A stretch of 64,000 bases of DNA from the NCBI RefSeq assembly GCF_009687885.1, contig NZ_BLAF01000069.1, forward strand, positions 1 to 64,000, given 5' to 3'. The translations under genes and the position numbers were made by a program. Below are positions 24,273 through 32,198 of the stretch, one piece after another. Numbering within the stretch: position 1 is the first letter of the stretch; every line of letters starts with the position of its first letter. The stretch is from Acrocarpospora pleiomorpha. Its GTDB lineage: Bacteria > Actinomycetota > Actinomycetes > Streptosporangiales > Streptosporangiaceae. The notes below the pieces were generated by a model, which worked only from the letters and a program-made list of their open reading frames with translations, was not told the origin of the DNA and made no database searches.

Positions 24273-24779
24273 CTAGGACTCGTACAGGTCCGTCTCGCTC
24301 AGGACCGGGCTGCCGTCGTCGGAGCGTCTCAGGCGGGCCGCGGAACCGAACATGGGTCCGCGAGCGCGCTGGATCCCAGCGAACCGTCCAAACCCGAGCG
24401 GCTTGGGCACGTCGTCGTAGACGGCCTCCATGCCACCCTTGACCGAGTACGTCTCGTGCCAGAAACCGGTGCCGCCCGAGTCCCGCAGGAAGCCCAACCA
24501 CCAGTCCCGATGCGGCTCGGACCGGGCGAAGGCGAGCAGCGACGGCAGGTCCCGCCAGTACTGGCGCATGCCCATGTTCATCGGGAAGAACGAGTAGTAC
24601 ACGGGCTCGTGCAGCAACAGCCCGTCCGGCTTGCCCGCGACCGACTCACTGATTTTCCGGCCGAAGCTGAAGAAGGTCCGGATCCCGTACAGACGATTCA
24701 CCCGCATGCCGAGGTACAGGACCATGAGGTCTGGGTAGGCGGACAGATCGACGGTCTGCCGGTTTACGCGAGTTGGCAT
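24273..24779 (-). CDS. DUF4188-type monooxygenase-family protein
   Basis: This 168-residue protein matches the DUF4188 pattern: DLMVLYLGMRVNRLYGIRTF, MNMGMRQYWRDLPSLLAFARSEPHRDWW, TGFWHETYSVKGGMEAVYDDVPKPLGFGRF. That is a dimeric alpha/beta ferredoxin-like fold related to small heme-dependent monooxygenases. ATG 24779 follows AAGGAG by six bases, so the longer open frame reaching 25130 is not used. Substrate unknown. Confidence 0.82.
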   Translation of the reverse strand: MPTRVNRQTVDLSAYPDLMVLYLGMRVNRLYGIRTFFSFGRKISESVAGKPDGLLLHEPVYYSFFPMNMGMRQYWRDLPSLLAFARSEPHRDWWLGFLRDSGGTGFWHETYSVKGGMEAVYDDVPKPLGFGRFAGIQRARGPMFGSAARLRRSDDGSPVLSETDLYES

Positions 24780-24935
24780 CCAACGCTCCTTATGGCTCCG
24801 GTCACGCATGGGCAGCCTTAACGTACGAATGCGAACTTGACTAGCACTGAACGAAAACCCGAGAGTAGTGAACGGCGACTTCCCTGTCGGCAGGGAAGAT
24901 CGTGATTCTCTGGCTCGCCTCAGCGGACTACGGTC

Positions 24936-25616
24936 GTGAGCGTGATCGAACACGATGCCCTCAGTGTTACCCGCGAGGCCTACGACGCTGCTGCCCCCAT
25001 GTACGCGCAGCTGTTCCGCGACGATCTGCGTGACAGGCCTTTGGACCGCGCGATTTTGAGTGCCTTCGCCGAGGTCGTACGTGCGAGTGGGGACGGTCAG
25101 GTCGCAGATCTGGGGTGTGGGCCTGGCCATATCACCGCTTACCTGGATGAGCTGGGGCTGGCGGCGTTTGGCGTTGATGCCTCTCCTGCGATGATCAAGT
25201 TAGCTCGACAGGCTTACCCGGGCCTGCGGTTCGACGTGGGCTCGATGGCCGCGTTGAACATCGCTGACGGCGTGCTGGGCGGCGTACTCTCACGTTGGTC
25301 CATCATCCACACTCCGCCGCAGGAACTCCCCGTCATCGTGGCGGAGTTCCACCGTGTGCTGGCACCTGGCGGCCACCTTCTGGTCGGCTTTTCGGCCAGC
25401 GATGATCCGTCTCACTCTTCGCAGGTCTTCGATCACGCAGTCGCGCCGGCCTATCGGTGGTCGCCGGATCACCTCGCCGCGATGTTGCGTACGGCCGGTT
25501 TGGCCGAGGTAGCCCGGATGGTTCGCGAGCCTCAGCCCACCGACCGGCGGCAGTTCCAGGCGATTCACCTGCTCGCTCGCAAATCCGAGGCAGGGTCTGC
25601 CCAGTCGAACGCATGA
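24936..25616 (+). CDS. Class I SAM-dependent methyltransferase
   Basis: This is a 226-residue methyltransferase. SAM-binding motif I is VADLGCGPGHITAYL, the motif II acidic residue is in FGVDASPAMIKLAR, and the post-motif is FDVGSMAALNIADGVLGGVLSRWSIIHT. The GTG start at 24936 is tentative, as another GTG lies two codons later. The acceptor is unknown. It is monocistronic, divergent from the DUF4188 gene. Confidence 0.88.
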   Translation: MSVIEHDALSVTREAYDAAAPMYAQLFRDDLRDRPLDRAILSAFAEVVRASGDGQVADLGCGPGHITAYLDELGLAAFGVDASPAMIKLARQAYPGLRFDVGSMAALNIADGVLGGVLSRWSIIHTPPQELPVIVAEFHRVLAPGGHLLVGFSASDDPSHSSQVFDHAVAPAYRWSPDHLAAMLRTAGLAEVARMVREPQPTDRRQFQAIHLLARKSEAGSAQSNA

Positions 25617-25697
25617 CCGCATCCAGCCTGCCGGACGGGTAACCGTTGGTCGACGGCGGGCTGGCGACTCGCTCACAGGGATAACGGTCGGTGATTT

Positions 25698-26477
25698 TCA
25701 CAGCCGTCGGACGCGCAGCACGCAGGTCAGCATCGGGAGGGTGAACTCGCCGTCGGCGGTCTCAGGTCGGCTCGCGAGGTAGGCGCGGACCTGACCGAGC
25801 GTAGCTTCTCGTTCCTGTTCGGGCATGACCAGCATCCCCGCTCTCGTCGCGAGGGTCTCGACGAGTGAGTCGGCGGTGCGGCGCTGCCCGTGCGGGAACG
25901 CCGCCTGCTCCGGCGAGCCGAACCGGGCGGCCACGCCTGCCTTGGGAAGGTGCATGTCCGCCGTCTCGGCGTGCCAGCTGGTGGGCGTGTCGCGTGGGCC
26001 GATGGCTGCGCTCCCGCCGACCCGCGCGAGCCCGGCAACCCAGTCGACCCGGTCGTCGAGGACGTTCCACAGGCCGGCCAGGATGCCGCCGGGTGCGAGG
26101 ACCCTGGCTATCTCGGGTCCCGCGACGGCCATGTCGAACCAGTGCATGGCGTTGCCGGCCAGCACCGCATCGACGGACGCGTCCGGCAGCGGTATCGCCT
26201 CGGCACTACCTGGCAGGGCGCGGACATCCGCCAGCGCGCGGTGCAGCTCGGCCAGCATCGCCGGGTCGGGCTCGACCGCGACGACGTCGACGCCCATCGC
26301 GACCAGCGTCGCGGTCAGCTTGCCGGTGCCGGCACCGAGGTCGAGCACCCGCAGCCCGGGCGCGGGCTCAAGCGCCCAGCGCACCGCGGCCTGCGCGTAG
26401 TCCGGGCGGTGCTCGGCGTAAGCGGACGCCGCTGCACCGAACGACGAGCTGAGAACTAGCTGGTCATCCTGTTCCAC
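25698..26477 (-). CDS. Class I SAM-dependent methyltransferase, UbiE-like
   Basis: This 259-residue protein has motif I VLDLGAGTGKLTATLV, the acidic residue in VVAVEPDPAMLAELH, and MHWFDMAVAGPEIARVLAPGGILAGLW. The N-terminal FGAAASAYAEHRPDY is typical of the Mb3374/YcgJ-type group. A GTG start at 26477 is used. It is convergent with the methyltransferase at 24936, and the two are not close relatives. Confidence 0.9.
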   Translation of the reverse strand: MEQDDQLVLSSSFGAAASAYAEHRPDYAQAAVRWALEPAPGLRVLDLGAGTGKLTATLVAMGVDVVAVEPDPAMLAELHRALADVRALPGSAEAIPLPDASVDAVLAGNAMHWFDMAVAGPEIARVLAPGGILAGLWNVLDDRVDWVAGLARVGGSAAIGPRDTPTSWHAETADMHLPKAGVAARFGSPEQAAFPHGQRRTADSLVETLATRAGMLVMPEQEREATLGQVRAYLASRPETADGEFTLPMLTCVLRVRRL

Positions 26478-26802
26478 GCGATCACCTTATGCGTGCCGCT
26501 CGTCCTGAGTGCCGGGGTGAGCTCACTCCTGGTCTCTTTTCGGCGGGCAGGCTCCGGAATGGGAGGAGGCCCGGCCATAGGTGGTTCCGTGGCCGCGTTG
26601 CTCTCGGTCAGGCTCGACCAGCGCATCGGGTGAGCGCGTCCAGGATCCGGACGCGCTGCCCGCCCGCATGGTCGGCGGCCCCGCCCCAGCCTGACGGACA
26701 GGGTTCCCAAAATCACGGACGAATACCGGCCGATCGGGCACGCGCGGGCGCTCCGGGAGGTGAACTGGTGTTCGCAATGTCCGCGATCGAAACGGAGCAA
26801 TC
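26478..26802. other. Intergenic region
   Basis: No gene or repeat is recognised. It must hold the promoters of the methyltransferase (minus) and of the secreted protein (plus). Confidence 0.3.
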
Positions 26803-27255
26803 ATGATCAGAAAGCTCGTCGCGACGACCGCCGCATTACTGGCAGGTGCGACGCTGTTCGTCACCCCGGCGTCGGCCGGGGCCGCCGCGTTCGACCCGAA
26901 CCCCACCATCGGAGGCAACGGCCAGGCCGTTCCGGCGCCGCACTACGCGACGGGAGCACGTGGAGTCAGCGCACCCTCCTACCTGCCGAGCTGCCCGTTC
27001 CAGCGGGTCTGCATCGCGGTCCTCGACTACCAGGACGCCAACATCAACACCTGGAAGATCTACGACCTGTACCAGTGCGGCGACTACTCGTTCTACGACT
27101 GGCACGCCCGCGGCTGGATCCGCAACAACCAGTCGGGCGGCGCGGTGGCGGTCCGGCTGAACTCCACATGGAGCGTTCTCAGCCCGACCCACCCGGTGGA
27201 CAACCGCTGGCTGGACGTGAACTGGGAGCCCGCCTACCACTTCCGCCCTTGTTGA
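26803..27255 (+). CDS. Small secreted protein, inhibitor/crystallin-like
   Basis: This is a 150-residue exported protein with a signal peptide (MIRKLVATTAALLAGATLFVTPASA). The mature part holds CPFQRVCIAVLDYQD, YDLYQCGDYSFYDWHARGWIRNNQSGG and a final FRPC, giving four cysteines. The pattern resembles the peptidase-inhibitor I36/small beta-gamma-crystallin-like secreted proteins of actinomycetes. The match is by eye and function is not shown. GGAG lies six bases before ATG. Confidence 0.7.
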   Translation: MIRKLVATTAALLAGATLFVTPASAGAAAFDPNPTIGGNGQAVPAPHYATGARGVSAPSYLPSCPFQRVCIAVLDYQDANINTWKIYDLYQCGDYSFYDWHARGWIRNNQSGGAVAVRLNSTWSVLSPTHPVDNRWLDVNWEPAYHFRPC

Positions 27256-27261
27256 TCCAAG

Positions 27262-27350
27262 TCCTTCGCCGTGCCCGATAGGCGGCGACGTGCATCCGGT
27301 TCCCGCATGTACGGCTGTCGCAGTACACGCGGGACCGGTTGCGCGACTGG
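27262..27350 (-). pseudogene. CGNR zinc-finger regulator C-terminal fragment
   Basis: The minus strand encodes DQSRNRSRVYCDSRTCGNRM, then HVAAYRARR. This is the C-x-x-x-x-CGNR signature that ends DUF1470 regulators. The N-terminal domain is not found upstream, so this is a relic. Confidence 0.6.
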
Positions 27351-27390
27351 TCCGTAGCGGGGCCCGCTACACCCTCAGGTTTTCACTGGT

Positions 27391-27428
27391 CAGCAAGGGT
27401 GCCTCTCGAAAGAAGGGCACCCTTGCTG
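27391..27428. terminator. Perfect 13-bp hairpin
   Basis: CAGCAAGGGTGCC and GGCACCCTTGCTG flank a 12-base loop. It lies between the CGNR relic and the next fragment. It probably acts as a terminator for transcripts entering from the left. Confidence 0.6.
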
Positions 27429-27544
27429 CATTCTGAGGGACTATCGCTCTGGTCACGTAAAGTCCATTGCTTCGGCGCCGCCGAGGAGCACCGGGCGGAT
27501 CTGTTTCCGGTAGAGCGCCTCGTGACCGCGGTTCCGCTGTGACC

Positions 27545-27757
27545 GACGAGCCGGGCCTCGGCTCCAAGATCAAGCCCATCCTTTTCGGTGGACCTCGTGC
27601 CGTGCCCGTGCGTCCATGCCCGCCGCGTCGTCGTGAACCAGGCGACCCCGGCACGCGCCAGACGGTCGCGCACCCGCGCCCACTCCGGCGGACCCGCGCC
27701 CTCCTCGCCGTACCGGGCGTCGTGCTCCGCCACCGGATCCGTCACTGGATCAGCCAT
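27545..27757 (-). pseudogene. Possible pyridoxamine-phosphate-oxidase-fold N-terminal fragment
   Basis: From ATG 27757 the frame reads MADPVTDPVAEHDARYGEEG, PPEWARVRDRLARAGVAWFTTTR, like the N-terminus of small flavin/F420-binding PPOX proteins. The following beta-barrel sequence is not recognisable. The assignment is tentative. Confidence 0.35.
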
Positions 27758-27839
27758 GCCGACCGGCCCTAGTGATGAGTTGTCGCGCCCGTACCCGTCA
27801 CACCTACGACGGGACACGACGAGGCGGAAGGATGACGTG

Positions 27840-28838
27840 ATGAGTGCGGACACGCGGCTGGAGGAACTGGGCGTGAGCGGTCTGGGTGAGGTCGACGAGC
27901 CGGCGTTTTCGGGGCTGGCGGAGCGGCACCGGCGGGAGCTGCACGTGCACTGCTACCGGATGCTCGGGTCGTTCGAGGACGCCGAGGACACCGTGCAGGA
28001 GACGTTCCTGCGTGCCTGGCGGCGGCGGGAGACCTTCGAGGGGCGGTCGACGTTCCGGGCCTGGCTGTACCGGATCGCCACCAACGCCTGCCTGGACCTG
28101 CTCGCCAAGTGCCGCCCGGAGCCGGCGACCGGCGGCGAGGTGCTGTGGCTGCAGCCCTACCCGGACCGGCTGCTCGACGAGCTGCCCGCCGGCGACGCCG
28201 ACGAGCCGGAGACCCTCGCCCTCGCGCGGGAGACGATCGAGCTGGCGTACCTGGTCGCGGTCCAGCACCTCGCGCCACGCCCGCGGGCCGTGCTGATCCT
28301 GCGGGACGTGCTCGGCTGGCCGGCCAAGGACGTCGCGGAGCTCCTCGGGGACTCCGTCAACTCCGTGAACAGCGCGCTGCAGCGGGCCCGCGCCGGCATG
28401 CGGGAGCACCTGCCCGCCGAGCGGCAGGACTGGACCGGCGGGGAAGAGGACGCCGGGACGCGCGAGCTGGTGCGCCGCTATACCGACGCCAGCGTGGCCA
28501 CCGACATCGACGGGCTCGCCGCACTGCTGCGGGACGACGTCCGCTGCTCGATGCCGCCCACGCCGGGCCTGTACGTCGGCCGCGAGACGGTGGTGAACGA
28601 CTGGGTCGAGAGCGGCTTCTTGGACCTGAAGCACCTGCGCACCGTTCTCACCTCCGTGAACCGGCAGCCCGCCGTCGCCTTCTACCTCTGGCGGAAGCGG
28701 GAGGGCGCGTACCTGCCGCTGACGATCGACGTCCTGCGCGTCACCGGCGGGGCGATCACCGAGATCGTCACGTTCCACGACGACCAGTTCCCGCGGCTTG
28801 GACTGCCGGAGCGCCTGCCGGCGGACGGCACGGAGTAG
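27840..28838 (+). CDS. ECF sigma factor with SnoaL-like C-terminal domain
   Basis: This 332-residue sigma factor is of the long ECF type (SigG/TIGR02960-like). Region 2 is FSGLAERHRRELHVHCYRMLGSFEDAEDTVQETFLRAW, region 4 is LAPRPRAVLILRDVLGWPAKDVAELLGDSVNSVNSALQRAR. The last 120 residues form a SnoaL/NTF2-like domain (VRRYTDASVATDIDGLAALLRDDVRCSMPP) that in this class regulates the sigma factor in cis. ATG 27840 follows GGAAGG. It probably heads an operon with the two genes that follow. Confidence 0.92.
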   Translation: MSADTRLEELGVSGLGEVDEPAFSGLAERHRRELHVHCYRMLGSFEDAEDTVQETFLRAWRRRETFEGRSTFRAWLYRIATNACLDLLAKCRPEPATGGEVLWLQPYPDRLLDELPAGDADEPETLALARETIELAYLVAVQHLAPRPRAVLILRDVLGWPAKDVAELLGDSVNSVNSALQRARAGMREHLPAERQDWTGGEEDAGTRELVRRYTDASVATDIDGLAALLRDDVRCSMPPTPGLYVGRETVVNDWVESGFLDLKHLRTVLTSVNRQPAVAFYLWRKREGAYLPLTIDVLRVTGGAITEIVTFHDDQFPRLGLPERLPADGTE

Positions 28839-28843
28839 TCCCG

Positions 28844-29128
28844 GTGTGGACGCTCGTGTTGCGCGGCGGCGCGCGTGTCCCGGTGGTTGCGGCGCAGTGG
28901 TGCGACGCGTTCGGCGTCGTCACCCACGGGCGGGTGCAACTGGAGTTGCGCGACGGCGAGCCCGGGCCGGTCCTCGGACGCGACGCCGGGTTCTGGCTCC
29001 GCGGCACCGGCGTCCGCGCCCTGCGCAACCCCGGCCGTCGCACGGCGAGGGTGCGCATCCTCACCCCCAGGGCCAGGACCGTCACACACCCCGTACGCCA
29101 GCCACCGAACAATGGAGTAACGACATGA
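28844..29128 (+). CDS. Small cupin-like protein coupled to a DUF6069 gene
   Basis: This 94-residue product starts from GTG 28844, five bases after the sigma-factor stop. Its TGA overlaps the next ATG (ATGA). The beta-rich sequence (TLVLRGGARVPVVAAQWCDAFG, VQLELRDGEPGPVLGRDAGFWLRGTG) recalls a half-cupin sensor such as those beside ECF sigma factors. No histidine metal site is visible. Coupling on both sides is the main support for the gene. Confidence 0.6.
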   Translation: MWTLVLRGGARVPVVAAQWCDAFGVVTHGRVQLELRDGEPGPVLGRDAGFWLRGTGVRALRNPGRRTARVRILTPRARTVTHPVRQPPNNGVTT

Positions 29129-29580
29129 ACAGCATGAATGACACCGGGGTCGTCGCAGGCCCGGCATCGGGCCAGACCAGCCACCCCCATCGACTCCGCA
29201 AGCTCGCCGGCACCGGCTTCATCGCCACGCTCGCAGCGATGGCGGCCACCACCCTCGCCGCTGCGCTTGCCCAGGCCGTTGGCGTCGACTTCGAGATCCC
29301 CGATGGTGGCGAGACGATCCCGTTGCCCGGGTTCGCCGTGGTGACCGGCTTCTTCTCGGTCGTGGGCATCGTCATTGCCGTGGCTCTTCTTCGTTGGAGC
29401 GCTCGCCCCGCCGAGCGATTCGTGTGGACGGCAGTGTCGCTGACCGCGATCTCGTTGGTCCCGCCCTTCCTCTCCGGGGCGAACACCGCCACCACCATCG
29501 CCCTCCTCGGGCTACACCTCGTCCCTGCGACGGTGATGATCCCCACCCTGGCGCGGAGCCTCCGCACCCGGACCGATTGA
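29125..29580 (+). CDS. DUF6069-type four-helix membrane protein
   Basis: This 151-residue membrane protein has four predicted helices (about 31-50, 73-92, 99-118 and 125-142) and a conserved-looking IPDGGETIPLPGF loop after helix 1. The pattern matches DUF6069. It is the last gene of the sigma-factor operon, joined by an ATGA overlap. Function is unknown; a membrane stress target of the sigma factor is only a guess. Confidence 0.78.
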   Translation: MNSMNDTGVVAGPASGQTSHPHRLRKLAGTGFIATLAAMAATTLAAALAQAVGVDFEIPDGGETIPLPGFAVVTGFFSVVGIVIAVALLRWSARPAERFVWTAVSLTAISLVPPFLSGANTATTIALLGLHLVPATVMIPTLARSLRTRTD

Positions 29581-29665
29581 CGATCCCGCAACAGGACAAC
29601 GCGCGGCGCAAGGGGCGTGCGCAAGCGCACTAACGCGCCTCCCACGTGGATTCGGCTCCTGCGCG

Positions 29666-29719
29666 GCGGCTTGAGCCGGGATCTGACCCTCTCTCGGGTC
29701 GACGTCAGGCTCAAGCCGC
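29666..29719. terminator. Large hairpin between convergent genes
   Basis: GCGGCTTGAGCC (29666-29677) and GGCTCAAGCCGC (29708-29719) are exact inverted copies around a 30-base loop. They lie between the DUF6069 gene and the convergent gene at 29793. It may serve as a bidirectional terminator. Confidence 0.55.
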
Positions 29720-29792
29720 GCCAGGACGCGCTCGCAGCCGAGCCCTGACACCTACGCCCGCGGGAGGCTGCCACGCTCCTACCTGATCGCAA

Positions 29793-30500
29793 TCACCTGC
29801 TGTTGATCATGGCGCCCAGGAATCGCATGTCGAGCATGTCCTGAGAGAAGGGAAATCCGGTGATCTTTCTTGCCAGAGCGAAGGAACGTGGGAATTCCGT
29901 ACCAAGGTCTGGGTCATCCACATCCACATCCAGGTCTAGGTCCAGGTCGGGATCCAGATCAGGGTCCAGCCCGACTTCGCGCATCATGTCGACCAATCGG
30001 TCCGGATCACTGCCCGCGCGTGCATCGGGACCCAGCAGGTCGAACCATGTGACCAATTCGCCGTCAGCCGCGTAGACGAAGAAGTCCGAGGCATGGATAT
30101 TGCGGTTGATCGACACGACCTCAGTCGCCTGAGAAAGTCGCATCAGCAGGTGACGATCAACGGCGATCGATGCCCACCAGAGCTGGATGAGCACTGTCCA
30201 GCCGTCCATCTCCAGTGTGCCTACGTAACTGGTGCGCATGTCGTTGGAGTCGACGCACTTCATCGTCCGTTCCTGTAGCTCTTCGAAGGTCGCTTCTTCG
30301 ATCCCCCCGACCTCCGCTCCGAGACGAGTCAGCGCCTCGACCGGGGAGAGGGATCGAACGAAGGAGACGCAGGAGACGTCGGAGAACGGCCCGAACTCCG
30401 AAAGCCAGCCGAACTCCTCGTGCAGGTCTGTCACTGTGACTCCATTGATCGGTTGCGCGTCATGATGCCAGTCGTCACCGACAAGGATGGTGCCGCTCAT
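29793..30500 (-). CDS. DUF6461-like protein with an aspartate-rich run
   Basis: This 235-residue cytosolic protein resembles DUF6461 (CVSFVRSLSPVEALTRLGAE, GWTVLIQLWWASIAVD, VSINRNIHASDFFVYAADGELV). Near the C-terminus (179-199) there is an alternating D-x-D stretch of ten or more aspartates with L/P/V between, encoded by a near-tandem six-base repeat. The run could bind calcium or simply be a slippage expansion. Function unknown. Confidence 0.7.
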   Translation of the reverse strand: MSGTILVGDDWHHDAQPINGVTVTDLHEEFGWLSEFGPFSDVSCVSFVRSLSPVEALTRLGAEVGGIEEATFEELQERTMKCVDSNDMRTSYVGTLEMDGWTVLIQLWWASIAVDRHLLMRLSQATEVVSINRNIHASDFFVYAADGELVTWFDLLGPDARAGSDPDRLVDMMREVGLDPDLDPDLDLDLDVDVDDPDLGTEFPRSFALARKITGFPFSQDMLDMRFLGAMINSR

Positions 30501-30544
30501 GAGGGTGCTGACAGCGTTCGTCCGGTGGGCCTGAACCCTCGAGT

Positions 30545-30745
30545 TGGGCGTTCAAGGTCGACGCGCACATGGAGGTGTGGGCGGCCGGGGTCACCTACGA
30601 ACGTTCCCGGGCCGTCCGCATGGTCGAGAGCGAGGGGGCGGCCGACGTCTACGAGCTGCTCTACGACGCCGACCGGCCCGGGTTCGAGTTGGCCGCCTGG
30701 CGGGTGAACGGCCACGGCGAGTCGGTACGGAACCGGGCGGACCCG
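30545..30745 (+). pseudogene. Fumarylacetoacetate hydrolase-family fragment, left part
   Basis: The frame encodes KVDAHMEVWAAGVTYERSRA, RMVESEGAADVYELLYDADRP, FELAAWRVNGHGESVRNRAD, the metal-site region of FAH-family hydrolases. It stops making sense at about 30745, where the carbonic anhydrase segment begins. The continuation is found at 31712. Confidence 0.7.
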
Positions 30746-30758
30746 GAACGGCGCAGCG

Positions 30759-31544
30759 TTAGTGGTACGAGTAGATGTTGGGCTCCGGGTCGTTCTCCTG
30801 GAGTTCCCGGCGGTTGCCCTCCGGGCCCCACAGTGACTTGTACGACTGGATGTTGTTCTGGTGAGCCTTCGCGTGCTGGTTGAAGATGACCCAGTTCACC
30901 GGCTGGAAGTAGGAACCGGTCTCGTCCGGCGTCGTGAGGGAGCCGGTGTAGCGGTAGGTGACGCGGCTGTCGGGCAGCATGGCCCCGAGGTCGACGCCGT
31001 AGACGCTCCTGGACTCGCCGAGAGCGGGGGGCGACTTGATCAGGCGGTCGTGCTGGGACAGGCCTTGGAAGGTCCTGGCGTCGATGAGGACTGAGAAGAC
31101 CACGTAGCCCTTCGGCTCGGTCGCCCGCTCGTGGACGAAGTGGGCCTCGAGGGGAGCGAACGGCTGGCCGGCGAACTTGTGCTCGGCGTGGCCGTGGAAG
31201 TGCACGTTGTTCAGGTTGTACCGCTGGCCGCCGTAGGTGATGTACGGCTGGGAGCCCCCGGTGCCGATGATGAACCTGACGTCGTCGTGCTCGCTCACCT
31301 CGTCCAGCGGAGGTTTGTCCTGGAAGAGGAGCGTCCCGCCGACCCTGTCCGGGTAGTGGATGGCGAACGCGGACTGGGTGCCCGGGCATGCCACCGAACG
31401 GTCGATCTCGACAGGACTCTGGACCGCGCTGTCCGTGCCGGTGCCCTGGCACGGCTTGACCTGAGCCTGTACGGGAGTGGAAAGGGAAATGAACGGGAGG
31501 GAAAAAACGGCAGCCACCGCAATGGGCGCAAGACGGTTCCGCAC
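30759..31544 (-). CDS. Secreted alpha-carbonic anhydrase-like protein
   Basis: This 261-residue protein starts at GTG 31544, which follows GAAAGG by six to eight bases and yields a clean signal peptide (VRNRLAPIAVAAVFSLPFISLSTPVQA). The zinc region NVHFHGHAEHKF...APLEAHFVHE carries the His-x-His pair and the later His of alpha-carbonic anhydrases. QSPVEIDRS and the final W-x-Y-like segments fit the fold. It should hydrate CO2 outside the cell. The gene lies wholly inside a split hydrolase pseudogene, so it was probably inserted there. Confidence 0.85.
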   Translation of the reverse strand: MRNRLAPIAVAAVFSLPFISLSTPVQAQVKPCQGTGTDSAVQSPVEIDRSVACPGTQSAFAIHYPDRVGGTLLFQDKPPLDEVSEHDDVRFIIGTGGSQPYITYGGQRYNLNNVHFHGHAEHKFAGQPFAPLEAHFVHERATEPKGYVVFSVLIDARTFQGLSQHDRLIKSPPALGESRSVYGVDLGAMLPDSRVTYRYTGSLTTPDETGSYFQPVNWVIFNQHAKAHQNNIQSYKSLWGPEGNRRELQENDPEPNIYSYH

Positions 31545-31711
31545 CAGTCGCCTTTCGTACGAGGGGACGTCGAAGATGTCGTCTACGGAGAACCAAGGGG
31601 GCGATGTCCGCATTAGGGACGACATAAAGGCATTGGCGAGGATAGTCGAAAAAAGTGAACTTACACTCTGTTTTTTCTGTGGCCAAAACGACCAGAAGTA
31701 AACAATCGATT

Positions 31712-32015
31712 ACTTGATGTCGAGACACCGCGCCCGGAGCCTGGTCGTCAGCCGCCATGGCGAGATCGCCGGATACACCGTGGTCAACGACATGAGCTCG
31801 CGCACCACATGCCAAGGTCTGCCTCGGCGGGTGCGCGGTTGCCCGGCCATCCGCCCGGCGTGGGAGGTGGCCGAGCGAGGGCGTCTACCCCGACGGGTGG
31901 GTCTGGCGACCGGCACGTGCCTGGTCCCGGAGTTGCCCTTCACCCTCCGCGAGGGCGACGAGATCACCGATCTCCATCTCCGAGGTCGGTACGCTCACCA
32001 GCACGGTCGTGGCGA
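31712..32015 (+). pseudogene. Fumarylacetoacetate hydrolase-family fragment, right part
   Basis: In shifting frames the DNA encodes DVETPRPEP, VVSRHGEIAGYTVVNDMSSR, TGTCLVPELPFTLREGDEIT and SISEVGTLTSTVVATATK. These are the mid and end parts of the FAH fold, in the order expected after the left fragment. At least two frameshifts are present. A following stretch (about 32060-32190, PDNFWELRGTWEQ) may be a DUF1772 relic. Confidence 0.65.
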
Positions 32016-32198
32016 CCGCGACCAAGGCCCACCGCCCCCGCCGCCGCCTTCGTCGACTACTCCTCGATCAAGCCGCCCGACAACTTCTGGGAACTTCGCG
32101 GGACATGGGAGCAACTCCGAGTCCCGTCCCCGCCATCGGCGCCTTCGCCACGGTTCTGCTGTTCCAGCAGCGTGGCGAGCGCCTGCCCCGTACCCCGA

